Of a stretch of DNA of 23,715 bases, positions 11,501-23,400 are shown in pieces (position 1 is the stretch's first letter; each line of letters starts with the position of its first letter). Under the pieces are notes generated by a model. That model searched no databases and was not told the DNA's origin. It saw nothing but the letters and a program-made list of their open reading frames with translations. The DNA is from Phallusia fumigata (lineage: Eukaryota; Chordata; Ascidiacea; Phlebobranchia; Ascidiidae): contig QXVZ01030996.1 of assembly GCA_008931825.1 (NCBI GenBank), forward strand, positions 1 through 23,715, written 5' to 3'. A program made the translations under genes and the position numbers.

Positions 11501-13847
11501 GATTGCGGACGCAGTAAATCCTGCCCAGCAGAATCTATAAAAGCGCTTTAACCCATCATCGTTATGTTTACAAATAAAATAAACACTATCGCATGCTATA
11601 TTGCTGTGCACAAAAGCTGCATTGTCGATGATGACAACACATGACTTCCTTGTGTGTAGCGGTAGTCGAAAAATGTATTCACAATGTATTACGTACCACC
11701 TTGGTTTGTAAATAAAGTTTTAACTAAATGTTTTTATGCACATGCAGGTTTCTAAAACATGGGGGAGAGTCAATTAATGGATTGACAATTCACCAGTAAG
11801 TGATTTATTGCATTTTTGCGTTATAAAATGAGTTGTGTTGGAATTGTCTTTCGATTCGAGAATGCCTAACAGAATATTTCAATTTGGCATGAAATAACTG
11901 ATCGACAGTGTGGCTAATTCATTATGACCAACTGATTACAATACTTGTGTAGATACTACATGAACGGGCATACAGCGACTGAGGGTGATTTTCTACTTCC
12001 CTCAACACTGAACAGAATCATCAAACAGGTATATTATCAGTAGGAAAGTCCTATTATGATAATCTAAATCATGCGGTGGATATCAAGCAGAATTTCAAAA
12101 AAGTCACAAACTTTACTAACTCGTATCGGTTTAAGTTTTTCTACTCATAATAAAAGTGTTTAAATACACGCTATGATAAGTCAACGGTGCGGTCGAAAAG
12201 TGCAGGTCCGCCTGGATCACTTGGTACTTTAAATACTGCAGGTAGCACAATTAGTTTTTGCGAAACACGTAAATACTGCAGGATTAAAATGTCACTATGT
12301 GTCGGAGGCAGAGATTGGTAAAACTAGTAAAAGTAGCGCATCAAACTTAGCGATTTTGAAATAAGGGTGCCAAGTTATAGATCAACTGCAATTAACGCGT
12401 TAAAAGGGCATTTTTTTGAAAAAACCTACAGGTTCCAAGCAAAATACCAAGCTGCATTCAAAGGCACCTAAGTCAAATTTATGTTGGTTTCTGCACAAGT
12501 AAAATTATTAGTGGTGAAATATTTTCATTGATTAAAGTCGGTAGCTTTTGTCATTCGGTGCTAACTTTTTTACTAACGAAGATTAACCAAGTCGTGAGAA
12601 TTGTGGGATCGCAACAACCACATCTGCCCATCTGGCTTGGTGAAACTGCATCAGCTTTCGGTGGAGGAGCACCTGGACTTTCAAACTCCTATATTGATGG
12701 GTTTACGTAAGTGATGCCATATTTTATTTTAGAAACTTACGTGGTCAACGCAGTATCCGTTTTTAACAATGCTTCCTACTTCAGGTGGCTGGACAAACTA
12801 GGCATGTCTTCTAAAATGGGAGTTCACATGGTTATCAGGCAGACTCTGCAAAGCGCCAATTACGCACTTCTCAGTAATAATTTTGACCCAACACCGGTAT
12901 TCCACTTTGTTTTACCTTGTTTGTGACTTATTTGCTAAATTAACTTTTATGATGTAGGACTACTGGCTGACATTGTTGTACAAAATCTTGGTTGGAAATC
13001 AAGTTTTAAACGTCACGCTTTCAAAATGCTCATCAACATCATTCTGCAGAACCAGAAACAACGGCAAACTCAGGGTTTACGCACATTGTACAAGTGCAAG
13101 GTATTTCACCATGATAATTATTTGTAGATCCTGAATTGTGGTTTAGAATCAAAATGTGATAAACAAAACAAAACAGAGTTTAGCCTTAGCTTAAAATTAT
13201 ACTTACTATAAAAAACTTAGTGACTAATGTTGTCTGTAAGAAGCTCATTGCAATAATTAGTTCTACAAACAGATATGGTTTACTGATTCCCAACGCCTAC
13301 ACGCTTGTTTAAAGTCAAAATGTGTTTACTTACAAACGTACCCATATTCGCAAAAAGTTTAATATCTTTCAGATCAGGTTATGCCCCTGGTTCAGTGGTT
13401 GTTTATTTCCTGAATTTGTCCACTCACCGACTTCGATTGGCAATGTTTCCATATCAAAGCCAGTTCATGTCATCTGATTTATATCTGCTGGAACCCGTTG
13501 CTGGAAATCTAACTGCAACGTAAGCCTTATGCAGTCCTGTCAAAGTAGGATATGCAGTCCTGTAAAACAAATTTGTATCCGTGAAAGTTCATAAAACTCA
13601 GGAGCAATTGTTAAGTTTTCAGGCATGGTATCAATTGAAGACATACCTTAAAAAGCCAAGTATACTTTGCAGATACACACAGCTGAACGGCGTCAAACTG
13701 CAACTTGAAAGTGATCACTCGATTCCCCCATTAACACCGCGCGAAATTCATCCACGATTGTTGCGGAAAGGAATAAAAATCCCGTCATTCACCTACGGAT
13801 TTTTGGTGTTGAAACAAATCGGCGCCGGTGCTTGTCTGCAACATTAA
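8541..13847 (+). CDS. HPSE: Heparanase (GH79 endo-beta-glucuronidase), complete
   Basis: Thirteen exons: 8541-8615, 9358-9467, 9691-9842, 9990-10139, 10337-10504, 10679-10853, 11748-11795, 11953-12028, 12582-12706, 12785-12896, 12958-13100, 13373-13519, 13673-13847. All junctions are in phase. The total is 1656 nt, or 551 residues (human HPSE has 543). The enzyme cuts heparan sulfate chains of matrix and cell-surface proteoglycans. Exon 1 encodes a secretory signal ([13 protein letters not shown]). Diagnostic motifs are [14 protein letters not shown]...[21 protein letters not shown] with the acid/base Glu at 219 (its codon split between exons 5 and 6), and [14 protein letters not shown] with the nucleophile Glu at 339, then [13 protein letters not shown] and a C-terminal [11 protein letters not shown]. 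The region around residues 95-160, where vertebrate proheparanase is cut to make two subunits, is present but diverged. Exon 2 is the least certain; its SPS...YGWINYF segment aligns with the family N-terminus. Confidence 0.94.
8616..9357 (+). other. Heparanase intron 1
   Basis: This 742-bp intron runs from a gtatgt donor to a tgttcag acceptor. It contains an AG near 8672 followed by an open frame, but joining that frame would break phase with the next exon. I see no other structure. Confidence 0.65.
10854..11747 (+). other. Heparanase intron 6
   Basis: This 894-bp intron starts at gtatgt and ends at catgcag. It holds the exon-like open frame at 11390-11486. Its segment around 10982-11017 recurs in diverged form at 14909-14938 in the heparanase pseudogene. 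Confidence 0.7.
11390..11486 (+). other. Orphan exon-like open frame inside heparanase intron 6
   Basis: The 97-bp stretch is preceded by a tag/cag-type acceptor (ttagaacag) and followed by gtaagt. One frame is open throughout and contains [20 protein letters not shown], with one cysteine and overlapping N-glycosylation sites. It requires a phase that exon 6 does not supply; joined to exon 6 it would give a stop at once. I do not recognise it. It may be a chance frame, a relic, or an exon of another transcript. Confidence 0.25.
12029..12581 (+). other. Heparanase intron 8
   Basis: This 553-bp intron has a gtatat donor. The acceptor was placed at 12581 (actaacgaag) because it alone keeps phase 0 with exon 8; a second AG nine bases downstream would shift frame. 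Nothing else is recognised in it. Confidence 0.65.
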
Positions 13848-13870
13848 TTGGAATTATCCGCTAATACCGC

Positions 13871-13876
13871 AATAAA
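13871..13876 (+). terminator. Poly(A) signal AATAAA of heparanase
   Basis: A canonical AATAAA lies 24 bases after the heparanase TAA. A GT-rich stretch (gtgttc) follows it immediately. This is a very short 3' UTR, which is plausible in a compact genome. Confidence 0.7.
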
Positions 13877-14303
13877 GTGTTCAAACATTTGTAAAAGCAT
13901 TTCAAGCTCTAGTTTGACAAGCAAGTCCAATCGACCAATCAGGTATTCAAGAGGCGGTATGATAGAGTCATAAACTTGATTTTGACGGTGAAATAAACCT
14001 TAGCAGTAGCAACTTTCGCATTCAATTATGCGTTGTGCGTTGACGAAGGCGGACAACATGTGTAGCAATGTTCTGTTATGCCATTCAACTATTTTCAATA
14101 TTAGCGAGTTATATGGCGTTATACGAGTTACAGAATCTCCAAAAATAAAAATATGCTTAGAAAAGTTAAGACTTATTATCACGCCCCTCGTCAAGGTGAA
14201 TCTTCAGTAAAAAACTGATGTACNTATGGCGTTATACGAGTTACAGAATCTCCAAAAATAAAAATATGCTTAGAAAAGTTAAGACTTATTATCACGCCCC
14301 TCG
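13877..14303. other. Intergenic sequence with an assembly join
   Basis: I see no gene. It contains the contig join at 14224 and most of the 112-bp duplication around it. Confidence 0.55.
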
Positions 14304-14336
14304 TCAAGGTGAATCTTCAGTAAAAAACTGATGTAC
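14112..14336. repeat. 112-bp direct duplication around contig join (n at 14224)
   Basis: 14112-14223 and 14225-14336 appear identical by eye and flank a single 'n'. This is the signature of two contig ends that overlap but were not merged, so one copy is probably artificial. Confidence 0.9.
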
Positions 14337-14756
14337 ATGTTTCCTTGCTTGCACGGCAAAGGTCCATGGAACTAATGCCGATTCGCTTCCTTGGAAAATT
14401 TTCTGTCGAAATTGTTGCAGCGTACCGCTGGCGTTCAGGAGACGGACTTCGCTTTGTACGGTATTGACATCAAAGGCACTAAAAGGCAAAACTCGTTTAG
14501 GAATCCTGGCTAATTGAAACGTCGACAAGTTTGTTTGATAGTCTGTGTTGTCTAACATGGCCTTTTAAAACATAAATATGATGTTTTTTGTAAATATCTG
14601 GGTCTCTTAATAAATAAATAACTTCTTCTCCATCTATATACAGGATTCTATTCCGATAAAGCACACCGTTAATCACTGGTAACTCCCATTGTGCGTAGTA
14701 CGCCAAATTTCCAGGGCCTGTGTTGACTAAGGCTATAAATGGACAGTTTTTACAGA
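14304..14756 (-). other. Unrecognised minus-strand reading frames, probably broken
   Basis: Reading the minus strand from about 14756, one frame is open and includes FIALVNTGPGNLAYYAQWEL and a PVINGVLYR stretch. A different frame then carries on from 14558 to a TGA at 14304-14306, containing QSEVRLLNASGTLQQFRQKI and VPWTFAVQARKH. The switch lies near 14560. It could be a frameshift, or an intron ending at the pyrimidine-rich acceptor next to 14478 (ttgccttttag). The PVINGVLYR stretch is faintly like the segment before retroelement integrases, but I would not assign a family. The protein-like composition of both frames suggests a decayed gene or element rather than chance. Confidence 0.35.
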
Positions 14757-15356
14757 CGAGAGGGCTTAAAGTTCATTTGCATGATTAGGTTTGGTGGTAT
14801 GTAACTTACCAACATGCATTTTTAAACCTTGCCTTGTTCATTTTAAGATTTATTTGGTTAATCTCGTACTACCCTTTAAAACAATGTCTATACTTAAGCT
14901 AGCGCAGTTTGACCCGGACACCGCCATATGATTTTTGAGAGACGTCGTTAAAAACTTAAGTAAATTATAATACACTTAAAGTTGGTTTTGTTGCGATTTA
15001 TATGTATAGTCCTCATCTGCCGCCGTATGTGCTTAGGTGATAAATACCTAACCCTGTAAGGTAACCGTCATAGCTATGCGGACTTTTGTTTTACACTGTC
15101 AAAGAACCCGGGTTTTGAAACAAATGTTTTCATGCAAATTTCTAAAAAAGGCAGGCGAGTCAATAAATGGACTGACAATTCACCAGTAAGACATTTATTG
15201 CATGAATATGTAATAACTTAGAGTTAAATATTTCATTTTTACATGAAATAACTAATTATCAGTTATATTTATTTTGGGCTAATCCATTTTGAATTTTTTT
15301 ACCAACTAACAGAAATACATGATTAGATACTGGGCATGAAGCCACCGAGGGATATT

Positions 15357-15579
15357 TTCTACTTCCCTCCACTCCACCCTGAACAAGTCCATCAAACAGG
15401 TATACCAGAATTTCGGAATCTTAACATTGATAGCTTGCATGCAAGAAATCTCAAGCACGTTTCTTACNTTCTACTTCCCTCCACTCCACCCTGAACAAAA
15501 TCATCAAACAGGTATACTAGAATTTCGGAATCTTAACATTGATAGCTTGCATGCAAGAAACCTCAAGCACGTTTCTTAC
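15357..15579. repeat. 111-bp direct duplication around contig join (n at 15468)
   Basis: 15357-15467 recurs at 15469-15579 with only a few differences, on either side of one 'n'. It duplicates the end of pseudogene exon 8 and its following intron. It is best read as unmerged contig ends, possibly from two haplotypes. Confidence 0.9.
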
Positions 15580-15849
15580 GAGCCACAACATTTGCTGGCT
15601 GGCATTAGATCTTCACTACTGATGGTTAATAAATCTCGAAGATTCACTACTAATGGTAAAAGTGGTGATAAAATGAAATTTATGTTAGCGTTTGTTATCT
15701 TGTCAAATGTAAGCCGTAATCGAAATAAAAATATAATAAAATAAAAAACAGGTCGTGTTTTTTTCTCAATTAAAATGTTTTGGGGAATTTAAGTACAGCC
15801 TTATAGTTTCGTCTTTCGGTGCTGTCGTTTTTCGCAAACGCAGATCAAG
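15580..15849. other. Intron-like remnant of the heparanase pseudogene
   Basis: This stretch lies where intron 8 of the duplicated gene should be. It holds an imperfect local repeat (ttcactactgatggt, ttcactactaatggt) near 15614 and 15643. There is no coding evidence. Confidence 0.5.
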
Positions 15850-16130
15850 TAAGCCGTGGAAATCGTGGAATTGCAACAACCAAATCTGCCCATCTGGCTC
15901 GGTGAAACTGCATCAGCTTTCGGTGGAGGGGCACCTGGACATTCAAACTCCTATATTGATGGGTTTACGTGAGTCTTGATTTAGCTCTGTTATAGAAGAT
16001 CAAACTTGTTAAATACTGAAACGCTTTAATTATACCAAGAGCATATTAATTTTTACAATCTTTACATTTTAGATGGCTGGACAAATAGGCATGTCTTCAA
16101 AAATGGGAATTCATATGTGTAGACTCTGAA

Positions 16131-16687
16131 CGGCCGACCTGCAAGGCTGAGCCTCACAAAGGGGTTTGTCACGTTTAAACACGTCCCGCCCTATTCCAAC
16201 TGATGACGACACTTCCAAACCTTGGTTTAATGGCGTCAAAGCAACAACAATGGCAACCACCAAACAGGCAAATCGACAGCAGCGGTAGCAACGGCGACGG
16301 TTTTCTAAAACAATAACGAAACCAATAAAGACAAACGTTCGAACAAAGTTGTCAATTAAGAACTCACCAACTATTTTGCGACACAGGTCAACTATTACAC
16401 AGATGACGAGTTTCTACAGTTGCAGTCTAAAGATACAATACAGTTCCAATTGACGTCAATTTTTACCAAATAAAATGCACATGTAGCAGGCTTACCGAAA
16501 TAAACTTGCCGTAAACAGCTCACGTCGTTCACGTAGGGTAATTACTTAATAAACGCACTGTAGAAAAAACATACAAATCTTCAGTCGCAAGTCTAAACCA
16601 ATATTTGCAATTAACTTCAGCATGCCAATACTAAACACTTACCGACGAACACAGGAACGCTGGTTACAGTCGGTCGATACACAACAG
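16131..16687. mobile_element. Insertion of about 557 bp in pseudogene exon 10
   Basis: The exon 10 copy breaks off at agactctgaa and resumes at gcaattactcactt. The intervening sequence has no counterpart in the intact exon. Its ends, cggccgacctg and (reversed) cgaccgactg, are imperfectly inverted, which hints at a DNA-type element. There is no coding frame for a transposase and no clear target duplication. The insertion is directly visible; the mobile origin is inferred. Confidence 0.5.
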
Positions 16688-16858
16688 GCAATTACTCACT
16701 TATGGATGATAATTTTGACCCAACATCTATTGCTCTGTATTTACCTTGTTTGTGTCTTCTGTAATAAGTTAACTTTTATAATGTAAGATTACTGGCTGAC
16801 ATTGTTGTGTAAAACCTTGGTTGGAAACCAAGTTTTAAACGTCACACTTTCAAAATGC

Positions 16859-17466
16859 AAACTGTTTGTCATTTACAATAACTTTGCAAGCTACTATATT
16901 TTGCCAAATTTTAGTGTAGTGATTTAACGAAGGAAGCGAGAGAACTTGAAAAAATACGCCTATACGCTCGAACAGGCAGACGAAACAGAAGAACGAACAG
17001 CTGACAGCGGCAACATCAAACAACAGAAACTAGCTAAATAAATGCGCGTGTAATCGTTTAGCATGTGTTGTTAATTTCTATGAGGTATGTTAGAATGTAT
17101 GCAATCTAGTGCACGCAATAGTTTAGCACATCACACAGGCTACAAACTGTACATTTTCAAGATATGTCACCAACAAGGGTTTTAACTTTCCATTGGAATT
17201 GGGAATGCCTAAAAGAAACACGACGCTTTTTCGGAAGTTGATTGTCTGCAACTTGGGCGACCGCCGATGTGCTGTGACAAGTTTGCTCTACGTGCACATT
17301 TGGGGATATATGTGAAAGTTTTTTCTAGCCCAAAAAACTTGACTTCTCAAACAGTGCAATAATAGTAAATGTGATGCGACATGATTGAATTAATTTCTAT
17401 CTTTGTCTAAATTTGAAGGTTTTGTTAAAATGTGTAATGATGGCCTGAATCAAATTTCTGACAAAA
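16859..17466. other. Intergenic region upstream of the CSPG4-like gene
   Basis: This stretch must contain the CSPG4-like promoter and 5' UTR, but I see no motif worth naming. A short open frame near 16925-17005, rich in Arg and Thr, is too small and featureless to call. Confidence 0.5.
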
Positions 17467-20400
17467 ATGAAAAATATTGGACATAGTTCCCATGCAGTTT
17501 ATACTCTCCTTGCAGCATTGTTACTGCTACTTAATTCTGCCACTGTAAATTGTCGATTTTCAGGTAAGACGTTTTTTCCAATGGTTTAACTGATGTTACA
17601 CCAACCTTCTTGTTTTTAGCTTCATTTTATGGCGACAGCTTTTTGTTTGAAAGTTTAGCAGATTACCATACTTCCACAACTATTTCACTGCAGTTTCAAA
17701 CTCAGGCAATAGATGGCATCATTTTACTAGCAGCAGGACAGAAAGATTATCTTATAGTCAGCTTAAGTGATGGAGGGATAAAGGTAATTTCTTTACATGC
17801 AAAACAATAATTTTATGAGAAAATTATGGGGAAAAATAATAATACTACCATACAAAAAGATGTCCAACACTTAAGAGGGGTTACATGTTTTATTGCAATA
17901 GGTCAAAGTTAATGTTGGATCTGGAGAATCTGTCCTTGTCTCACCAGAGGGGGAGAGATACAATGATTTACTGTGGCACCGTGTAAGAATTTTGAAGACA
18001 GAAGCCTTAATCAGTCTCCGAATCAATGACATTGATGTTACTTCTGGTTCAGTTCCAACATCCGATGCCGATTCTAGACTTGATATCGATCTTGGTGTCT
18101 TTTTGGGTGGATATGGTAGGGTTTTAATAAAAAACATATTATACCACATCAGGATTTTGCTGACAGTTTGGTGCCTAACAAATAATTTTGACACAGATTA
18201 TAATGTTGGTGCAAGTTACTTGGATCAGTCCATGTCTTTCTTCCGAGGCTGTATTTTAAATGCTCAGTACAATTCTATTGATGTTCTTGATCCAATCAAT
18301 AATGTTCCTGGTAAAAAGAGTGTCCATAATGTTGTTGCAGGTGTGTGGATTTTGTTTTGAATTTTAGGGTATTGCAAATATCACTAACAATTGGGTTTGA
18401 CTTACTTTTAGGTTGCTCTAGAATATTTCGTGCTAGGAAAAAAGAGCCTTTGTCATTTCAATCGAGTCGTGCTTATCTAAAATTTAGTCGCTGGACTAGA
18501 ACATCTGAAGGTACATTTGAATGTAATGTTAGGACAACTGGTGAGCACGGATTGCTGCTGTTCAGTTCTGGCTGGGATGTGTAAGTATCTGTACTTTTTT
18601 AAAGTATGCTTACACCCAGAAAATATTTTACATGCGTGTTATGTTTTGCAGACATGAATTCATAGCCTTGGAAATGGCTGGTGGTTCTGTTAGAGCTTCT
18701 GTCAACAAAGGATCTGGTGTGATAGGACTGCAATCAACACAAACTATCAATGATGGAAAGTGGCATAAAATTCGGTGGGAATATTTTGTGCATTTAATAT
18801 TTATTTCATTTTAAAATGCTGCTTTTATGGCACCAGCTTCTGTCTGTGTGTGAATGCCAGTTTAACACATTTATTTTTGATTCCAGGTTTTCATATTCTC
18901 CATCAGTGTTGGAAATACGTGTTGATCAAAATCGGACTCGTATTTTTGTAGAGCAGCCAGATGGTGAGCACATTTTTTATCATCTTTTGTCTCATAAGTT
19001 GTTAAATTTTTAAACAATGTTTGAATTAAGTAAAATTCTAATTGAATTTAGGTTGGGTTGTTTGTGGTTTGATGTTTGATTTTTTTGATGCTACATCCCC
19101 AGCAGTTACTTTTCTAGAACCCTAAAATGAGTCAAGTTTCAAATAATGTCCCGGCTGGGTGAACTGTGGACGGTTTGTAGAACATACCACTGTGGTTTGT
19201 CGATTGCTGTGTTTCACCCTGTAGCCTCAGCAGTTACTCCCATTTCCCCCAAGTGGTTAAAATAATAAACAGTATTTATTTAAATGAAAATAGTTTTAAT
19301 ACACATGCATCATGATGTGTCATTGTTTATCCCTAAACCTAAAGCATCCTTAAAATAGCCTAGATTGAACAATAGTGGTGTGTCGCCTTTATTTTTTTGG
19401 TCACAAACTCTGTAATTAAATCAAACAAAGCATGTAAAATTTATCATGAATATAAGTTGCTGTTCTATGCATACATTCATGGTAACCTGCAATTTTCGGT
19501 GTATGTAAAAAATCACATATTTAACAACCTTGCCTGTGTTAGGACCTGTGTTATAGCCTGAAGAAACAATAATGCAATAAAAATGCAATAGCTTCAGTTA
19601 TATACACCGTTTTAAAATTGGGTCATATTGTTATGGAATAATAATATGGTTATGGCTAACCCTCCAGTTTTTCTTTTTTACCACATGCATAACAGTATAA
19701 ATTTGCTGGCAGATACATCAGTTAGTGAACTCAACCTCAGGGGATCCTTGTTGGTTGGTGGAGTTGACATTAAAACAAGACTGGAAGCACAAAAATCTGC
19801 CCGTGGTATTTCTGTGTCCTCGTTTCCAGGATGCATCAAACATATTCGTGTTAACTTTCAGTAAGTAGAAATACATTTTATTTTGGCCACGTGATAAATG
19901 AAACATTAACATCCGGAAGTTTGTTAAATACATAAAAAATTGCACTTGTTTTGTTTGTGCAGGCAAAAAACAGTAAAAGATATCATTGCATCTCATGATG
20001 TAATGGTTGGTTGTCGCAACACCAAACCATTTAACTTGGATGATGTTCAGCCACATGTGCAGAGCAATCTACCAACATTTGTAATTGTGGCTCATCAACA
20101 AAAGCCAACACTGCCACCCAAAACTGACAACAATCGTAATTCCAATTTGCAGAAGGTATGAGTTTGATGTTTTTGACTGTCATGTTAACTTAACATCTTC
20201 TATTCTGGACAGATTTCTAACCAGGCTCAACGAACAGTGTGCTACAGTTTGCATACAAGTGATCTCCAAGTTACAGAGGGAAGTGCAACCAACATTACTC
20301 ATACAAACCTTGGTGTACAACTGATTACCACAGAAAGCCAACGTCATGTGTGGAATGACAATGCTTTGAGTTCTTTTACATATAACTTGGTTTCCATCCC

Positions 20401-23400
20401 TAGCCATGGAGATTTAAAAAAAGGGGAAATATCCTTAGAAGTGGGGGATTCTTTCCCAGCTGAAATTGTTAAAGACCAACAGATTGTTTATGAGCATGAT
20501 GGCTCTGATACCACAGATGACTCATTTTCTTTTAGGGTCAGAAGTGATGGACTTAGTGCTGAAATGAAAACAATGGTAAGTAAATAATTTCTGTCCTTGA
20601 GAGATTTGTTGAATAAACTTAGACCAATAATGTGTTTTTTTTGTAGGATGCTAAACAATATAGAATCTGTGATTCTGATCTAAACTTTGTGGATAACACA
20701 ACAACATACATTCTTAACATATCTGTTGGAGCTGTGGATGATCCTCCCCAACTTAATATCCCGCCTTACTTCGTGTTCTCACCAATAAGAAATGCACGCA
20801 CTCCATTACCAAAAGAAATTCTCCAAGCCAGTGATCCTGATAGTTTGGCAACCGAAATTGTTTACCAGATAATAGGAATTGGTACTGGTTTGTTCATTGA
20901 AAAAAGTGACAGTGTAGGAAGGCCTGTGCACTCCTTCACCCAACATGATGTTAATGAGCAGCTGTTGTATTTTGTTCATGCTGGTGGTTCTGACAACACT
21001 CGTCTGTTGCTGCAAGTGAGCAACCACAACTCTGTGGTTAACCAACCCAATTCAGCAGTGACTGCTCTCATGAGAATTGCTGCTGCTACGCTTCTTATAG
21101 AAGGTTTGTCTTGTGCAACATTTGTTACCTCTAGTTCGATCATGTGACATTTTGTTACCATCTACTTGCTTATTTTTGTTATCCACCTATATGCGTAGGA
21201 GTTTTCATTTTTTACTAAACCAATCACTAACATGTACATTACAAGTAATAAAAAAATGTAGACTTTTAGAACTGCAAGTCCTTTGTATGCAGTGAAACAT
21301 AATGCTGGGCTGACTCTTGTGGAAGGAGAAGCTTCAGTAATTACTAAAAACCAACTTTCTGCAACATCAAATGCTGGAACTTCTATTGTAAACTTGAAAT
21401 ATGTGATAGTTGATGCACCATTACATGGAAAAATCCAGGTAATCTGAATGTAGCTCAAATAGTATTTTTTTGATTGATTGAAATAATAACATAACACTAG
21501 TTTGGTTGTAAAGTTATCCATTGTTTGTTTTAAAAGTTCGATCTCAAGGCAAATACCTTTAACCATGCAAAACCTGCTTATGCTCTGTTACAAAATACTA
21601 AAATATCTTGATCCAAGTACTAGAAGCGATTTGCTCAAACATTTGTTTTTTGCCAATTGTAGGTGTTGCGGGGTGACGACGTCACCACTGGTGTATGGAC
21701 AGTAGCAACAATGTTTGATGCTTCACTTCTCCATTCATCACATTTACGTTATCTCAATATTGATACATCCCACGGTGAAGGACCAGTTGTAAGTGACAGG
21801 TTAGTATTTTTGTATCCCGTCCTTTTTTTTGTGATTGTGTTTTCAAAGATGGCAGTTTGTCTTTAGAGGGTGTTTGACCACTTTGCATTTAAAGGTACTT
21901 TTGTGTATTTAATTTTGCAAGTGGCGGTGCTATTTCGTCATGCTTGGTGCATTAAGTTTTCTTACCTGTTTGTCATTATGTCCAACGAGCTATAACTCAC
22001 TGAAAAAGTAATGTTTGGAAATGTCTAAGTTCTTAGTTTTGTTGCTGTATTGCATTTTGGATTCATTTTGTTGGGAAGATGTGCGAAAACCACAAGTGTT
22101 GTGTTTAGCCGAGCGCCGAGCATCTTTTGTTGGTTTTCTGGGTATTATGACGTCACTAACATGTGACGCAACAACAAATCAATCGTTATGATTTTTATTT
22201 TGAAAACCTAAATTGTGCCGATTTGCTTTTTCGCAGAGTTACGTTTGTATGAGGAAACTCGCCAATTGTTTGAAAGCGTTTAATGATTTTCACGTTACCC
22301 TCCACTTTCAGTTGAAGATTTTTCAATAAAAATATTTTTTTTCAAATTTAAAGGTTTAAGTTTAAAGTCACTGGTGCTGAAGAGGAATCGGGTGTGTACA
22401 CTTTCAACATCTCGGTCCTTCGCGTGATCGTCACACTTAACGCACTCCCACTGACGTTACGTGGTGGCGATACTAGTGTCGTCATCACATTACGTCATCT
22501 ATCAGTGGATGTAACAAGCCTCGCTACGTTGAACGACGACGAGATTCAGATACTGGTGGCAAAAAGTTTTGGTCGATTTACATTGCGAAACAGGTAAAAT
22601 TTGATTATCATCTACTAAAGGTAACATGTTATAAAGGTATAACATGTAACTGTTGCCTACGCGTTTAAAGGTTGTACAACGATTTTGCATTTTCATTTTA
22701 AAAACGCAGTTTTGCAAAAAGAGCATCAAACAAAGTTGTGAGGTATATTTGTTCGTTTGTTATAATTTATTCATAAAATAAGAAACTGATCACGACATTC
22801 GGTATGTAATATTGTATGGAGCAAGAAACATAGATATTAAATTTCGTCAAAAAACCTAACGCTGGATTTATATTTCGTTGAAGTTTAAACAACTGGAAAT
22901 TTTCCATAATGTAACTGTTGTTTTACTCCATTCACAGACAGTCGGGAAGGCGACTTGAAGTGGCCAGTGGATTTACGATGTCCGAACTTAAGCGGGNCAC
23001 AGACAGTCGGGAAGGCGACTTGAAGTGGCCAGTGGATTTACGATGTCCGAACTTCAGCGGGGTTTGTTGGCTTTGGAAGTTAATGTGAATGAAATCGACC
23101 CGACTGAGAAGGAAGTCAGTGATTTTATGACGTTGTACGCGTTGGTCCGAGGGAGATATCGCTCACCTAGAGTTCACTTCAATCTGACCTACATACCGGA
23201 CGCAACTATATTAAAGGTCGGCTAGGGTTTATTGGTTTGCCAACCTTAGTTTGTCAGCCTTAAGTATTAATGTGGGACTTGTGGTAATCTTAAATACGGT
23301 TGTTGAAAGTTAAAGATATGGGACGAAATTTTGAAGTTATGTTTTCGGAGTTTTTTACCAACGTTATTAAATATCGTGTAAATCGCGTTAAACTTTGTTA

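Larger units (their letters stand above)
14905..16858 (+). pseudogene. Heparanase pseudogene (partial tandem duplicate, intron 6 to exon 11)
   Basis: Pieces of the neighbouring heparanase gene recur in order: intron 6 (14909-14938), exon 7 (about 15138-15185), exon 8 (about 15327-15399), exon 9 (about 15850-15968), exon 10 (16073-16130, then 16688 on) and the start of exon 11 (16787-16858). Exon 7 has lost its cag acceptor, and exon 8 has deletions that shift frame. Exon 9 still encodes [15 protein letters not shown] with the nucleophile Glu but carries a TAA at its start. Exon 10 has a one-base deletion (gacaaatagg for gacaaactagg), a large insertion and no donor. The exon 11 acceptor reads taag rather than tag. 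No copies of exons 1-6 or 12-13 are visible, so it cannot make a heparanase. Confidence 0.9.

Noticed and set aside
15755..15979. 74-codon plus-strand open frame over pseudogene exon 9 as a real protein
   Set aside because: It is in a different frame from the heparanase-like WLGETASAF reading and is a shadow of the pseudogene.
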